From DATKFM01 sp035544395 (GTDB taxonomy: Bacteria; Pseudomonadota; Alphaproteobacteria; Dongiales; Dongiaceae), in assembly GCA_035544395.1 (NCBI GenBank), contig DATKFM010000347.1:1-29281 (forward strand): a stretch of DNA of 29,281 nt, given 5' to 3'. The first letter of the stretch is position 1, and every line of letters starts with the position of its first letter. Both the position numbers and the translations under genes were made by a program. Shown in pieces: positions 1-10,496 of this stretch. The notes beneath the pieces are model-generated. The model was not told the DNA's origin and did not search any database. It worked only from the letters and a program-made list of their open reading frames with translations.

Positions 1-2139
1 CTGCTTGGCACCGACCTCATCTCAGGAACCGGCAATGCACTTGCAAACACGATTTCCGGAAACACGAACCAGAACACCCTGAGCGGCCTCGAAGGCAACG
101 ACACTCTGACCGGCAATGACGGCAATGACTTCCTAATTGGCGGCGTTGGCGCTGACAGCATGGTCGGCGGTCGGGGCAACGATCTTTACCGGGTGGACGA
201 GATCGGCGATCGAGTCGCAGAAGCGGGTCTGGCGACCGATATCGACGTCGTGGAGAGCAGCATCACCTACACGCTGCCCTCGACTATCGAAAACCTGACC
301 CTGATCGTCGGAAACACGCTCGACATCGACGGCACCGGCAACGGCCTGGCCAATACCATCGTTGGCAGTGAGGGGCGCAACATTCTCAAAGGGCTCGCCG
401 GCAACGACACGATTTCCGGCGGCAAGGGGGACGATGCTGTCATGGGCGGTGACGGCGACGATACGCTGAAAACTGCCGAAGGTCTGGACACCCTGGTCGG
501 CGGCAACGGCAAGGACGTCTTTCTGATCAATAGTGTCGGCCTTGGTGAAACCGGTGAAGCCCTCGACTTCAACGCCCTGCCGGGCAACGACGTCTTCGAC
601 ATCAGCCAGGTCGCCACCGGCGTGACGGTTGCAAACGCCAGCGGGTTTATCCGCACGTCGGCGTCGGAAGTCGGCACGCTCATTGAAATCGATGCCGACG
701 GCGGCGGCAACAGCTTCGTGCCGGTTTTGAATCTGACGGTCGTGCGGACCGATTTGGCGGGCCTGATTGCCAATGGCGCGATATCAGGCGTTTCCGGGAT
801 CGTGGTTGCACCCCTGGCCGGCACCGCCGCTGCCGACACGCTGGCGGGGGGTGCCACCTCGACATTGATACAGGGTCTTGCCGGCAATGACTCCCTCACC
901 GGCGGCACGGGATTCGACACTCTTGATGGCGGTACGGGTGCAGATACCCTCGCCGGCGGCGCCAGCGGCGATACCTACATTATCGACAACTCGAAGGATA
1001 TAATCATCGACGCGTCCGGCAGCGACGACAGCATCATCTCGACCATCACCATCGATCTCAACAACGCCGCCTATGACGGCATTGAGCGCGTCGCCTTGAG
1101 CGGCACAGGTAACCTGAACGCCACCGGCGATGAATTCTTCAACATCCTCATCGGCAATGCCGGCGCGAACAGGCTCGATGGCCGTGCCGGCAATGACGTC
1201 ATGATCGGTGGTGTAGGCAACGATATTTATGAAGTCGATGATTCCTCCGATTCCCTGGTTGAGTTTTCCGGCGAGGGCATCGATCAGGTCAACAGCCTGG
1301 CGGATTTCGTTCTCGCCGATCATCTGGACAATCTCACGTTGACAGGGACCGGCGACATCGATGGCGGAGGTAATGCCCTCGCCAACAGGATCACCGGCAA
1401 CGCCGGCGCCAACGAACTGACCGGCGATCTCGGCAATGACACGCTTGTCGGCAACAATGGATTCGACACCCTCGACGGCGGCGCCGGTGCGGACAGCATG
1501 GCCGGCGGGTTCGGCCGCGATGAGTATTTTGTCGATGACATCGGTGATCGCATTGCCGAAGTGAATGAAGTCGGTCCCACGGACGAGGTCGTCAGCACCA
1601 TCAACTACACATTGGGCGCAAACCTCGAACAGCTCAGTCTGTCGGGTTCTGCGGATTTGAAGGGCACCGGCAATTCCTTAAACAACGGAGTCTTCGGTGG
1701 GCTCGGCAACGATACGCTCAGCGGCCTGGCTGGAGATGACTTCCTCTTTGGAAATTCCGGCAATGATCTGCTCTTGGGGGGCGACGGAGCCGACACCCTG
1801 CGAATGACAGATGGATCGGATACGCTTGTCGGCGGTGCAGGCAACGACGTATTTCAGCTTTTCTTTGAGTTTGATCTTGACGGACCGGAGGTCATCGCCG
1901 ATTTCAACGCGACGTCGAACGGCGATCGGATCGATTTCGCGGATGTGCTCATCGGATTCGATCCCGCGAGTTCGAACATCAATGACTATCTGCAGTGCGT
2001 AACCGTAAGCGACGGCACAAAGATCAGGGTCGACATCGATGGCGGCGGCGACAGCTTCGTCGACTTCGTCACGTTAACAGGCGTTACGACTGATCTTACG
2101 GGTCTGCTTAACAATGGCAGCCTGATGATAGGCACCTAA
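1..2139 (+). CDS. RTX-type calcium-binding protein, 5' end missing
   Basis: The reading frame is open from base 1, so the gene starts upstream of the window. About 712 residues are visible. They are made of blocks of glycine/aspartate nonapeptides (forms such as GGxGNDTL and GNDxYxVD) alternating with longer segments of the type ENLTL..GTGNxLANxIxGN. Such repeats bind calcium and fold as parallel beta-rolls in proteins exported by type I (ABC/MFP/OMF) systems. The last ~115 residues, rich in D, F, T and L with a DGGGDSFVDF motif, resemble a type I secretion C-terminal target region. No enzymatic domain is visible, so the function could be adhesin, S-layer-like or an enzyme whose catalytic part lies upstream. 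The gene converges on the CoxG-like gene with 15 bases between them. Confidence 0.9.
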   Translation: MLGTDLISGTGNALANTISGNTNQNTLSGLEGNDTLTGNDGNDFLIGGVGADSMVGGRGNDLYRVDEIGDRVAEAGLATDIDVVESSITYTLPSTIENLTLIVGNTLDIDGTGNGLANTIVGSEGRNILKGLAGNDTISGGKGDDAVMGGDGDDTLKTAEGLDTLVGGNGKDVFLINSVGLGETGEALDFNALPGNDVFDISQVATGVTVANASGFIRTSASEVGTLIEIDADGGGNSFVPVLNLTVVRTDLAGLIANGAISGVSGIVVAPLAGTAAADTLAGGATSTLIQGLAGNDSLTGGTGFDTLDGGTGADTLAGGASGDTYIIDNSKDIIIDASGSDDSIISTITIDLNNAAYDGIERVALSGTGNLNATGDEFFNILIGNAGANRLDGRAGNDVMIGGVGNDIYEVDDSSDSLVEFSGEGIDQVNSLADFVLADHLDNLTLTGTGDIDGGGNALANRITGNAGANELTGDLGNDTLVGNNGFDTLDGGAGADSMAGGFGRDEYFVDDIGDRIAEVNEVGPTDEVVSTINYTLGANLEQLSLSGSADLKGTGNSLNNGVFGGLGNDTLSGLAGDDFLFGNSGNDLLLGGDGADTLRMTDGSDTLVGGAGNDVFQLFFEFDLDGPEVIADFNATSNGDRIDFADVLIGFDPASSNINDYLQCVTVSDGTKIRVDIDGGGDSFVDFVTLTGVTTDLTGLLNNGSLMIGT
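463..789 (+). repeat. Internal copy of the secretion-target-like module
   Basis: This encodes a segment beginning with a GLDTLVGGNGKDVF stretch and running through a DADGGGNSFV motif to a TDLAGLIANG motif. It aligns in order with the protein's own C-terminal module (1795-2139: DTLVGGAGNDVF, DIDGGGDSFV, TDLTGLLNNG). The copies are clearly diverged, so this is an old duplication. Confidence 0.6.
1795..2139 (+). repeat. C-terminal copy of the secretion-target-like module
   Basis: This is the second copy of the module found at 463-789 and forms the end of the protein, where uncleaved type I secretion signals normally lie. It has a DFNA turn, then a GTKIRVDIDGGGDSF stretch, then TDLTGLLNNG close to the stop codon. 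Confidence 0.6.
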
Positions 2140-2154
2140 TCGATCGCCGCCCGG

Positions 2155-2754
2155 TCACGGTCTTAGCACGCCAAAGTAAAGCAATAGCAGCGCGACAATG
2201 ACGATTAGCAGCGTGACCCATACACGCTGGCTGAGGCCGCCTGGAGCGGTGCTGGGCGCGGGGGCCGCCGTTGCCGATGAAATCGCGGCGGCGGCCGCGC
2301 CGCCCGATTGCGCCACGACAAGCTCCGCGAATTTGCCGAAGAACTGCTCGGCCATCGAGCGCGCCGTGCCCTCGATCAGCCGCGAGCCGATCTGTGCGAT
2401 CTTGCCGCCCACATTGGCCTGTACGGCATAAGTGAGAATCGTTCCGGCACCCGTCTCGTCGGGTTTCAGGCGCACGTCAGCGCCGCCTCGCGCGAAGCCG
2501 GCGACACCGCCCTGGCCCTCGCCGGAGATCTTGTAGCCGTTCGGCGGATCCAGATCCGACAGCGTCACCTTGCCGGTGAAGCCGGCGCTGACCGGGCCGA
2601 CCTTGGCGCGGACCTTGGCATTGAACTCGGTGTCCGAGGTCTTCTCCACCGATTCGCAGCCGGGAATGCACTGGCGCAGCACATCGGCGTCGTTCAGCGC
2701 CTTCCACACGGCCTCGCGCGGCGCGGCAATCCGGTATTCCCCATTCAGATCCAT
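2155..2754 (-). CDS. CoxG-like SRPBCC protein with C-terminal membrane anchor
   Basis: This is a 199-residue protein of the carbon monoxide dehydrogenase subunit G (CoxG) family. The start MDLNGEYRI is chosen because an AGGGAG ribosome site lies 5 bases upstream; the longer frame adds 30 arginine-rich residues with no similarity. The SRPBCC fold covers about residues 1-145, with typical CoxG stretches such as WKALNDADVLRQCIPGCE, the GKVTLSDLDPP segment and IGSRLIEGTARSMAEQFF. An Ala/Pro-rich linker follows, then one hydrophobic helix (VWVTLLIVIVALLLLYFGV) and a short tail, so the protein is probably anchored in the inner membrane. CoxG assists aerobic CO dehydrogenase and other molybdenum hydroxylases, but no cox structural gene is in the window, so the partner enzyme is unknown. 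Confidence 0.88.
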   Translation of the reverse strand: MDLNGEYRIAAPREAVWKALNDADVLRQCIPGCESVEKTSDTEFNAKVRAKVGPVSAGFTGKVTLSDLDPPNGYKISGEGQGGVAGFARGGADVRLKPDETGAGTILTYAVQANVGGKIAQIGSRLIEGTARSMAEQFFGKFAELVVAQSGGAAAAAISSATAAPAPSTAPGGLSQRVWVTLLIVIVALLLLYFGVLRP

Positions 2755-2903
2755 TGGATCGCTCCCTGTATGACGCCGCGAGCTAACTCGAATTGGCGAG
2801 AGCCGGCAAGGGCCGTGGGCGCCCGCCGCCACCCTGTGGCGCATCGCCTCACCGGTGACACTGCCGGCTATTCGCTACAGTCGCTCAAGCCAGATGCCGC
2901 CTG

Positions 2904-2919
2904 TGTCCATTTTTGGACA
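2904..2919. repeat. Short perfect inverted repeat upstream of otsB
   Basis: The sequence is TGTCCA, TTTT, TGGACA. It lies in the 264-base gap between the divergent CoxG-like gene and otsB. It could be an operator or a chance hairpin. I see nothing else convincing in that gap. Confidence 0.3.
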
Positions 2920-3018
2920 GTGCTGCCACGGCGATATCAGTTGTAATCCCATGACAATCTACCTAGGTGACCTCTGAAGCCGGGCCGCGTCTCGGTAGAT
3001 GTCCAACCGTGAGGGGAC

Positions 3019-3774
3019 ATGCAGCCGGCCGAAATCCTGACCAATCCCGACCGATGGGCGCTGTTCCTCGATGTCGACGGCACAATTCTCGATGTGGCCG
3101 CCACCCCTGATGACGTCAAAGTGCCCGCCGACCTCTTGCGGTCCCTCCGACGCATCGAGCCGCTGTTGTCTGGTGCGCTGGCGCTGGTCAGCGGCCGCAC
3201 GATCGCGACTTTGGATCGCCTGTTCGCCCCCCTTTGTCTGACCGCTGCCGGCGAACACGGCGCCGAACTGCGGCAAGGACCCGGGCAACCGATCGTGCGC
3301 TGCTCGACCCGGTTGCTTGATCCCAATTTAAAGTCCGCCTTGCAACAGCTCGTTGACGAGCATCCCGCGCTGTTGCTGGAAGAGAAGCCCGCCAGCATCG
3401 TCGTCCATTACCGCCGCGCGCCGGAAATCGGCCTCGGGGTCGAGCGCCGCCTGCAGGCCATCTTAACCAAAGCCGACCAGGGCCTGGACGTCTTCCCGAG
3501 CAAGATGGCCTGGGACATCCGTGACGGAACCTGCACCAAGGGAACCGCATTACTCCAGATCATGGCGCAGGAGAGGTTCTCCGGGCGACTGCCGGCCTAT
3601 GTCGGCGACGACCGGACCGACGAAGACGGCTTCACCGAAGCCGAGCGGATGGGGGGCATCGCATTGGCGGTTGCGGGAGAATATCGTGCATCGCGGCCGC
3701 CGGCGTTCGCGTCGCCCGAGGCGGTACGTCATTGGCTCGCGCATCTCGCGGGGCTGCGAGAGGCCGCGGCATGA
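3019..3774 (+). CDS. otsB: Trehalose-6-phosphate phosphatase
   Basis: This 251-residue HAD-superfamily (IIB) phosphatase converts trehalose 6-phosphate to trehalose in the cytoplasm. HAD motif I is FLDVDGTILD near residues 17-25 (nucleophile D18, acid D20). Motif II is ALVSGRT near 60. The acidic motif IV is GDDRTDEDGF near 196-205. The length fits bacterial OtsB. The ATG is preceded by GAGGGG four bases upstream. Its stop overlaps the start of the GH15 gene (ATGA), and otsA follows, so the three genes form one operon. Confidence 0.95.
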   Translation: MQPAEILTNPDRWALFLDVDGTILDVAATPDDVKVPADLLRSLRRIEPLLSGALALVSGRTIATLDRLFAPLCLTAAGEHGAELRQGPGQPIVRCSTRLLDPNLKSALQQLVDEHPALLLEEKPASIVVHYRRAPEIGLGVERRLQAILTKADQGLDVFPSKMAWDIRDGTCTKGTALLQIMAQERFSGRLPAYVGDDRTDEDGFTEAERMGGIALAVAGEYRASRPPAFASPEAVRHWLAHLAGLREAAA

Positions 3775-5554
3775 GCGGCCTCGATCTCGGGGTTGTCGGC
3801 AACAGTCATGTGGCGGCGCTGATCAATCAGCTCGGCCGCATCGTCTGGTATTGCTTGCCGCGGCTGGACGGCGACCCCGTCTTCTGCAGCCTCTTGAAGA
3901 ACGACCCCGAGGGCCGCGATCAAGGTTTCGCCGATGTGGTGGTCGAGGATTTCGCCTCGGCCACGCAAGGCTATCAGCGCAATTCCGCCATCCTCACCAC
4001 GACGCTGACCGATCAGCGTGGCAGCTCGGTGCAGATCACCGACTTCGCGCCGCGCTTCAAACAGTATGACCGCATCTTCCGGCCGGGCATGCTGATCCGG
4101 CGCATCGAGCCGCTGACCGGCGCCTGCCGCATCCGCATTCGTATGCGGCCACTGTTCGAGAACGGCAGCGTTACGCCGACACGCACGCTCGGCAGCAATC
4201 ACATTCGCTATGTGTCGCCGATCACCGCGCTGCGGCTCACGACCGACGCGCCGATTTCCTACGTCAATACCGAGGCAGTGTTTCCGCTGACGCGGCCGGT
4301 CATTCTGATCCTGGGACCGGACGAAGCCCTGGCGGATTCCATCCAGCGCGTGGCGCGGGAATTCCAGGAACGCACCAACGACTACTGGCTGGATTGGGTG
4401 CGCTATCTCTCAGTGCCCTTCGAATGGCAGGAGGCGGTGATCCGCGCGGCGATTACGCTCAAGCTCTGCAGCTTCGAGGAGACGGGCGCCGTCGTTGCGG
4501 CGCTGACCACCTCCATCCCCGAAGCGCCGCAGACCTCGCGCAACTGGGACTACCGCTATTGCTGGCTGCGGGATGCCTACTTCGTCGTCCAGGCGCTGAA
4601 CCGTCTGGGCGCCACGCGCACGATGGAAGGCTTCCTCGACTATATCACCACGGTCAGCGCCCGCGAGGCCAACGGCCACCTCAAGCCAGTTTACAGCATC
4701 GTCCCCGACCTGCCCCTGGAAGAGATCGAAGTGCCATCGCTCCCAGGCTATCGCGGCTTCGGGCCGGTGCGCATCGGCAACCGCGCTGTCGAGCAGAACC
4801 AGCATGACAGCTATGGCAGCGTCGTATTGGCGGCGGCGCAGATGTTCTTCGACCGGCGCTTGCCGCGGCAAGGCGACGTCGCGCTGTTCGAGCGGCTGGA
4901 ACGGCTCGGCGAGAAAGCCCAGGCGCTTGCCTTCGAACCTGACGCCGGCCTTTGGGAATTCCGCACCCGTTCGCGTATCCACACTCATTCGGCTGTGCTC
5001 TGCTGGGCGGCCTGTGACCGACTGGCCAAGATCGCCACGGTGCTCGGCCTCGACAGTCGCGCCGAAGCCTGGCGGAAATCAGCAAAGGATCTGCGCAATC
5101 GCATTCTCGAAGGTGCGTGGAACGCTGATCGCAACAGTTTCGTCGCATCGCTCGGCGGGACGGAGCTGGATGCCAGCCTGCTGCTGATGCAGGAAGTGGG
5201 CATCGTCGCCGCCAACGATCCGCGCTTCGTTTCGACCGTTGACGCCATCACCAAGGATCTCCGGCGCGGCCATCAATTGTTCCGATATTCCAATGAAGAC
5301 GATTTCGGCGTGCCGACCACCGCCTTCAATCTCTGCACCTTCTGGTACATCGATGCTCTGGTGGCCATCGGCCGCGCGGACGAGGCGCGGGAATTGTTCC
5401 AGGAGATGCTGTCGCGGCGCAACCATGTCGGCCTCTTGTCGGAGGATCTGGATCCCGTCAGCGGCGAGCTCTGGGGGAATTTCCCGCAAACCTACTCGAT
5501 GGTCGGTATCATCGTCTCGGCCATGCGGCTCTCGAAAAGCTGGGAGGCGGCATT

Positions 5555-5570
<16 letters not shown>
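3771..5570 (+). CDS. GH15 family glycoside hydrolase (glucoamylase or trehalase type)
   Basis: This 599-residue protein belongs to glycoside hydrolase family 15, inverting alpha-glucosidases with an (alpha/alpha)6 barrel. The first ~220 residues are the beta-sandwich domain common in bacterial members. The barrel opens at the NWDYRYCWLRDAYF motif near residue 258. A probable general acid lies in the PLEEIEVPSLPGYRGFGPVR region near 317-320, and the general base E558 in GLLSEDLDP, followed by GNFPQTYS. The start MSGLDLG overlaps the otsB stop by ATGA; a longer frame with 13 more residues exists but lies within otsB. Its place between otsB and otsA suggests a role in trehalose or maltooligosaccharide turnover. 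Family 15 includes both glucoamylases and trehalases, and the sequence alone does not decide which. Confidence 0.9.
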
Positions 5571-6937
<1,367 letters not shown>

Positions 6938-6945
6938 GCCGTCCC

Positions 6946-8280
6946 TCAAGTCAGATAACGCAGATACACATAGATCGTGCTGACGATGATGCTCATCAGC
7001 ATCATCGGGAAAGCGAACTTGAGGAAGGTCAGGAAGCGGAAGGGAATGCCCGACCGCTCGGCGATGCCGGCCACCGTCAGGTTGGCGCTGGCGCCGATCA
7101 GCGTACCGTTGCCGCCCAGGCAAGCGCCCAGCGACAGCGACCACCAAAGCGGCATCAATCCTTCCGGCCCGCCGAAGGTGGGCGCCATGCTCTTGATCAC
7201 GGGAATCATCGTCGCCACGAAGGGGATGTTGTCGATGATCGCCGACAGGATCGCCGACGCCCAGAGGATGGCGATTGCCGTCGTCGCCAGTTGGCCGCCG
7301 GTAACCTTCAGCACCTCGTCGGCAAACCACTCCAGCAGGCCGGCATGTTCGACGCCGGCTACGACAATGAATAGACCGACGAAGAAGAAGATCGTCACCC
7401 ATTCGACTTCCGCGAACATTTCGTTGAGGCGATGGGTCTGCGCCTCCCGCTCGCGCGGCAGGCAATCGAGCAGCAGCAGCAGCGCGGCGCCCGCCAGTGC
7501 GATGGTGCCGGCTTCCAGCCCGATGAAGCGCGCGCCGACAAAGCCGACGATGACCAGGCTGATTACGAACAGCGATTTGTAGAGCAACGTCCAGTCGGAG
7601 ATCGCCTCCTTGGCGTTGAACGCCATGACGCGAGCCCGCGCCGCCGGGTCGCCGCGCATCTGCCGGCCCCAGACAGCGTGATTGATCAAGAGTTGCAGGA
7701 TCAGGATGACGACGATGATCGGTGCAAGATGGACAACGAAATCATTGAACGACAGGTTTGCGGCTGAACCGATGATGATGTTCGGCGGATCGCCGATCAG
7801 CGTCGCCGTACCGCCGATGTTTGACGCCAGAATCTCGGTAAAGAGAAAAGGGTAGGGCGGTACCTTCAACTGGTCGGTGATGACCAGGGTCACCGGCGCG
7901 ATCAGCAGCACCGTCGTGACATTGTCCAGGAGCGCCGACACCAACGCCGTTACCACAGACAGCAAGGCAAGCAGCGCCCAGGGCTGGCCCCGCGACACGC
8001 GCGCGGCCCATACGGCAAGGTATTGAAACATGCCACTACGCTTGGCGATGGCCACCAGGATCATCATGCCGATGAGGAGCGCCAGCGTATTGAAGTCGAC
8101 GCCATCGACCGCCTGTTCCTGATTGATCGCGCCCACCAGGATCATCGCCGTGGCGCCAAGCAGCGCGACAATGGCGCGATTGATCTTCTCGCTGATGATC
8201 ACCGCGTAGGTGATGACGAGGATGATGGTTGAAACCCAGAACGGATCCCAACCGAACCAGACGCTTCCGGCGGACTCCAT
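6946..8280 (-). CDS. ArsB/NhaD-type (ion transporter superfamily) membrane transporter
   Basis: This 444-residue polytopic membrane protein has about 11-12 hydrophobic segments and the two-fold repeat of the ArsB/NhaD/SLC13-like ion transporter superfamily. The first repeat carries SALLDNVTTVLLIAP then GGTATLIGDPPNIIIG. The second carries IIDNIPFVATMIPVIK then GGNGTLIGASANL. The conserved Asn and Asp in these hairpins are the usual substrate or ion-binding positions. The family moves arsenite, Na+/H+ or organic anions, and the substrate here cannot be named. Its ATG overlaps the stop of the upstream CBS gene (TAATG), so translation is coupled. It converges on otsA with eight bases between. 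Confidence 0.9.
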   Translation of the reverse strand: MESAGSVWFGWDPFWVSTIILVITYAVIISEKINRAIVALLGATAMILVGAINQEQAVDGVDFNTLALLIGMMILVAIAKRSGMFQYLAVWAARVSRGQPWALLALLSVVTALVSALLDNVTTVLLIAPVTLVITDQLKVPPYPFLFTEILASNIGGTATLIGDPPNIIIGSAANLSFNDFVVHLAPIIVVILILQLLINHAVWGRQMRGDPAARARVMAFNAKEAISDWTLLYKSLFVISLVIVGFVGARFIGLEAGTIALAGAALLLLLDCLPREREAQTHRLNEMFAEVEWVTIFFFVGLFIVVAGVEHAGLLEWFADEVLKVTGGQLATTAIAILWASAILSAIIDNIPFVATMIPVIKSMAPTFGGPEGLMPLWWSLSLGACLGGNGTLIGASANLTVAGIAERSGIPFRFLTFLKFAFPMMLMSIIVSTIYVYLRYLT

Positions 8281-8738
8281 TACAACTTCCTGCCCGAAAT
8301 TGCCGACAGCGCGTCCCAGTATGACATCACGCCCACCAGCTTGCCGCTGGCTTCATCGACCACGGGCAGGGTGCTGCGGTGACGATAGAACAGCAATAGT
8401 GCCTCGACCGGCGACATTTCGGGCCGCAGCAAGGGCAAGTCGGGCCTTGCCAGCGGACCCACCGGTTGGCTGCCGATCTCCTTCAAGCGCTGCTGCAGCG
8501 CCGGCAGATCATCACTGAGAAAACTGAGATTCGGCACGAGATGGTCCAGCGTCGCCGCCTTGGGCAGCAGGAGCGCCAGCAGATCCCACATGTCGAACAC
8601 GCCGGTGTAGTGCCCGTCGCCATCCACCACGGGCAGGATCAGATAGCGGTTGGCCTGCATGAGCTCGGCCGCCTTGCCGACGGTTTCGTCGGCGCGCAGC
8701 GTCACCGGATTGGCGGTCATGAAGGTGCTGACGGTCAC
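8280..8738 (-). CDS. CBS-domain protein coupled to the transporter
   Basis: This is a protein of about 152 residues consisting of a tandem CBS pair. CBS1 begins at TFMTANPVTLRADETVGKAA and continues to the GVFDMWDLL motif. CBS2 ends with TLPVVDEASGKLVGVMSYWD. Such pairs sense adenine nucleotides. I chose the GTG before TVSTFMTANP because GGGGGA lies upstream. A TTG 57 bases earlier would add 19 poorly conserved residues. The stop overlaps the transporter start by one base, so it is probably a regulatory subunit or sensor for that transporter (inference). It is divergent from the deacetylase gene. Confidence 0.85.
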   Translation of the reverse strand: MTVSTFMTANPVTLRADETVGKAAELMQANRYLILPVVDGDGHYTGVFDMWDLLALLLPKAATLDHLVPNLSFLSDDLPALQQRLKEIGSQPVGPLARPDLPLLRPEMSPVEALLLFYRHRSTLPVVDEASGKLVGVMSYWDALSAISGRKL

Positions 8739-8823
8739 GACGCTGATCCCCCATTTGCGGTGGCGCAGACTTCCGGCCGGGTGCGCCCTTGTCAACCCGC
8801 CGGCTTCGGCCGAGATAGTGGCG

Positions 8824-9936
8824 ATGGCGGCGCAGCAACCTTATCTCATCGGCAGCGAGATCTATCGCATTTCGTCGTATGGCGGGCGGCATCCCCTGGC
8901 CATTCCCCGGGTGTCGGCGGCGCTCGATCTGATCCGTGCCATGGGCTGGCTCGACGAAGAGCGCTACATCGACAGCCCGATCGCGACACCGGAACAGCTG
9001 GTGCGTTTCCATTCGCCCGATTACATCGCCGCCGTGCAACGCGCGGAGTTGCTGCAGCGCGTGCCGGAGGAGGACCGAGACCGCTACAATATCGGCCGCA
9101 ATGGCAACCCGATCTTCCCGGAGATCTTCCGCCGCCCCGCCACGGCCTGCGGCGGCACGCTGAAGGCGATCGAATTGCTGCGCGGCGACGGCGTGGTCTA
9201 CTCGCCGGCCGGCGGCACCCACCATGGCCGCCCAGACCGCGCCAGCGGCTTCTGTTATTTCAACGATCCCGTGCTTGGCATGATGGCGCTGCTGGACCAA
9301 GGGCTGGAGCGCGTCTTCTACCTGGATATCGATGCGCATCACGGCGACGGGGTGCAGGATGCCTTTGCCCACGATGACCGCGTTTTCACCATCTCCATCC
9401 ACGAACAGCACAAATGGCCCTACAGCGGCAATCTGAATGACCGGGCCGGCGGCCGGGCCCGCAACTTGCCGGTGCCGGCTGACTTCAACGACAGCGAGCT
9501 GCGCTTCCTGTTGGATGAGGCGGTGCTGCCCCTGCTGGAGGATTTCGCGCCCGAGGCCATTGTCCTCCAGGGCGGCGCCGACGGTCTTGCCGACGATCCA
9601 ATGAGCGGCCTGGCGCTCTCCAACCGCGCTCTCTGGGACACGGTGGCGGCGGTCAGGAACCGCGCGGCGCGGATTCTGGTGCTGGGCGGCGGCGGCTACA
9701 ACCCCTGGGCCGTGGCCCGGTGCTGGGCCGGCGTCTGGGCCACGCTGAACGGCATCGATCCAACCGCCTGCACGCCAACCCCCGGGGCCCTCCAATTGCT
9801 CCAGAGCCTGCAATGGCGCCACAGCCGCGGCCGGGAGCCCGATCCGCGCTGGCTCACGACCATCGCCGACCCGCACAATCCAGGCCCCATCCGCGACGAA
9901 ATCAGGGCCATTGCCCAGGCCACGCGGCGGCCCTAG
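8824..9936 (+). CDS. Histone deacetylase-family (AcuC-like) hydrolase
   Basis: This 370-residue zinc-dependent deacetylase of the arginase/HDAC fold is close in length to bacterial AcuC proteins. Visible active-site elements are the tandem histidines GGTHHGRP (H133, H134), zinc ligands in DIDAHHGDG (D170, H172) and GGADGLADDP (D253), and the transition-state tyrosine in LGGGGYNPW (Y292). The start is placed at MAAQQPYLIG; an in-frame GTG six bases upstream is equally possible, and earlier codons run antisense to the CBS gene. AcuC removes acetyl groups from acetyl-CoA synthetase, but class I/II-like members also act on polyamines, so the substrate remains open. No acetyltransferase or acs gene is nearby. 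Confidence 0.9.
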   Translation: MAAQQPYLIGSEIYRISSYGGRHPLAIPRVSAALDLIRAMGWLDEERYIDSPIATPEQLVRFHSPDYIAAVQRAELLQRVPEEDRDRYNIGRNGNPIFPEIFRRPATACGGTLKAIELLRGDGVVYSPAGGTHHGRPDRASGFCYFNDPVLGMMALLDQGLERVFYLDIDAHHGDGVQDAFAHDDRVFTISIHEQHKWPYSGNLNDRAGGRARNLPVPADFNDSELRFLLDEAVLPLLEDFAPEAIVLQGGADGLADDPMSGLALSNRALWDTVAAVRNRAARILVLGGGGYNPWAVARCWAGVWATLNGIDPTACTPTPGALQLLQSLQWRHSRGREPDPRWLTTIADPHNPGPIRDEIRAIAQATRRP

Positions 9937-9970
9937 ACACCTCATTCCCGGACCCGGATGGCGTGCAATA

Positions 9971-10444
9971 ATGACGACGATGGCAAAGCAGCTCTGTTTT
10001 CTCTGGATTGTCCTGATGACGGCCATGCCGGCGGCCCATGCGGCCCAGCTTCAGACCTTCGAGCGCGACCATGTGGTGGTCGAGACCGCCGCCGGCAGCC
10101 ACGAGATCGCCGTTGAGCTGGCGGTGACGCCGGACCAGCGCGCCCAGGGCCTGATGTGGCGGCGCAACCTGGGCGGCGAGGAAGGGATGCTCTTCCTCTA
10201 TCCCAGCGATCGCGTGGCCACCATGTGGATGAAAAACACCCTGATCCCCCTGGACATGCTGTTCATCGCGTCGGACGGACGCGTGGTGCGGGTGGCGGAA
10301 CGGACCGTCCCGCAATCGACTGAAACGATTTCTTCGGAGGAACCGGTGCGCGCCGTGCTGGAACTCAATGGCGGCACCGCATCGCGCCTGGGAATAGCGG
10401 CAGGCGCGGTCGTCCGGCTTCCAGCGTCAGCAGCCCAGAACTGA
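9971..10444 (+). CDS. DUF192 family exported protein
   Basis: This 157-residue protein has an N-terminal signal peptide (KQLCFLWIVLMTAMPAAHA, cleavage expected near residue 24). A DUF192 domain follows, with the characteristic stretches LAVTPDQRAQGLMWRR, GMLFLYP, MWMKNTLIPLDMLFI and VLELNGGTASRLGI. DUF192 proteins are small periplasmic or secreted beta-barrel-like proteins of unknown function. The start could also be the ATG nine bases later. It lies 34 bases after the deacetylase gene and may share its transcript. Confidence 0.88.
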   Translation: MTTMAKQLCFLWIVLMTAMPAAHAAQLQTFERDHVVVETAAGSHEIAVELAVTPDQRAQGLMWRRNLGGEEGMLFLYPSDRVATMWMKNTLIPLDMLFIASDGRVVRVAERTVPQSTETISSEEPVRAVLELNGGTASRLGIAAGAVVRLPASAAQN

Positions 10445-10446
10445 TT

Positions 10447-10493
10447 CCGGGGACCGTTCTACCGGCCCCGGAAGGCCGCCTCGCTGGAGGCGG
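10447..10493. terminator. Two GC-rich hairpins between convergent genes (possible bidirectional terminator)
   Basis: Hairpin 1 pairs CCGGGG at 10447-10452 with CCCCGG at 10466-10471, plus an inner CCG/CGG. Hairpin 2 pairs CCGCCTC at 10476-10482 with GAGGCGG at 10487-10493 around a GCTG loop. They fill the 52-base gap between two convergent genes. No T-run follows, so the terminator role is uncertain. Confidence 0.4.
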
Positions 10494-10496
10494 ACC

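Noticed and set aside
8512..10026. 504-codon minus-strand frame
   Set aside because: It is antisense to the deacetylase and DUF192 genes, both with clear motifs on the plus strand.
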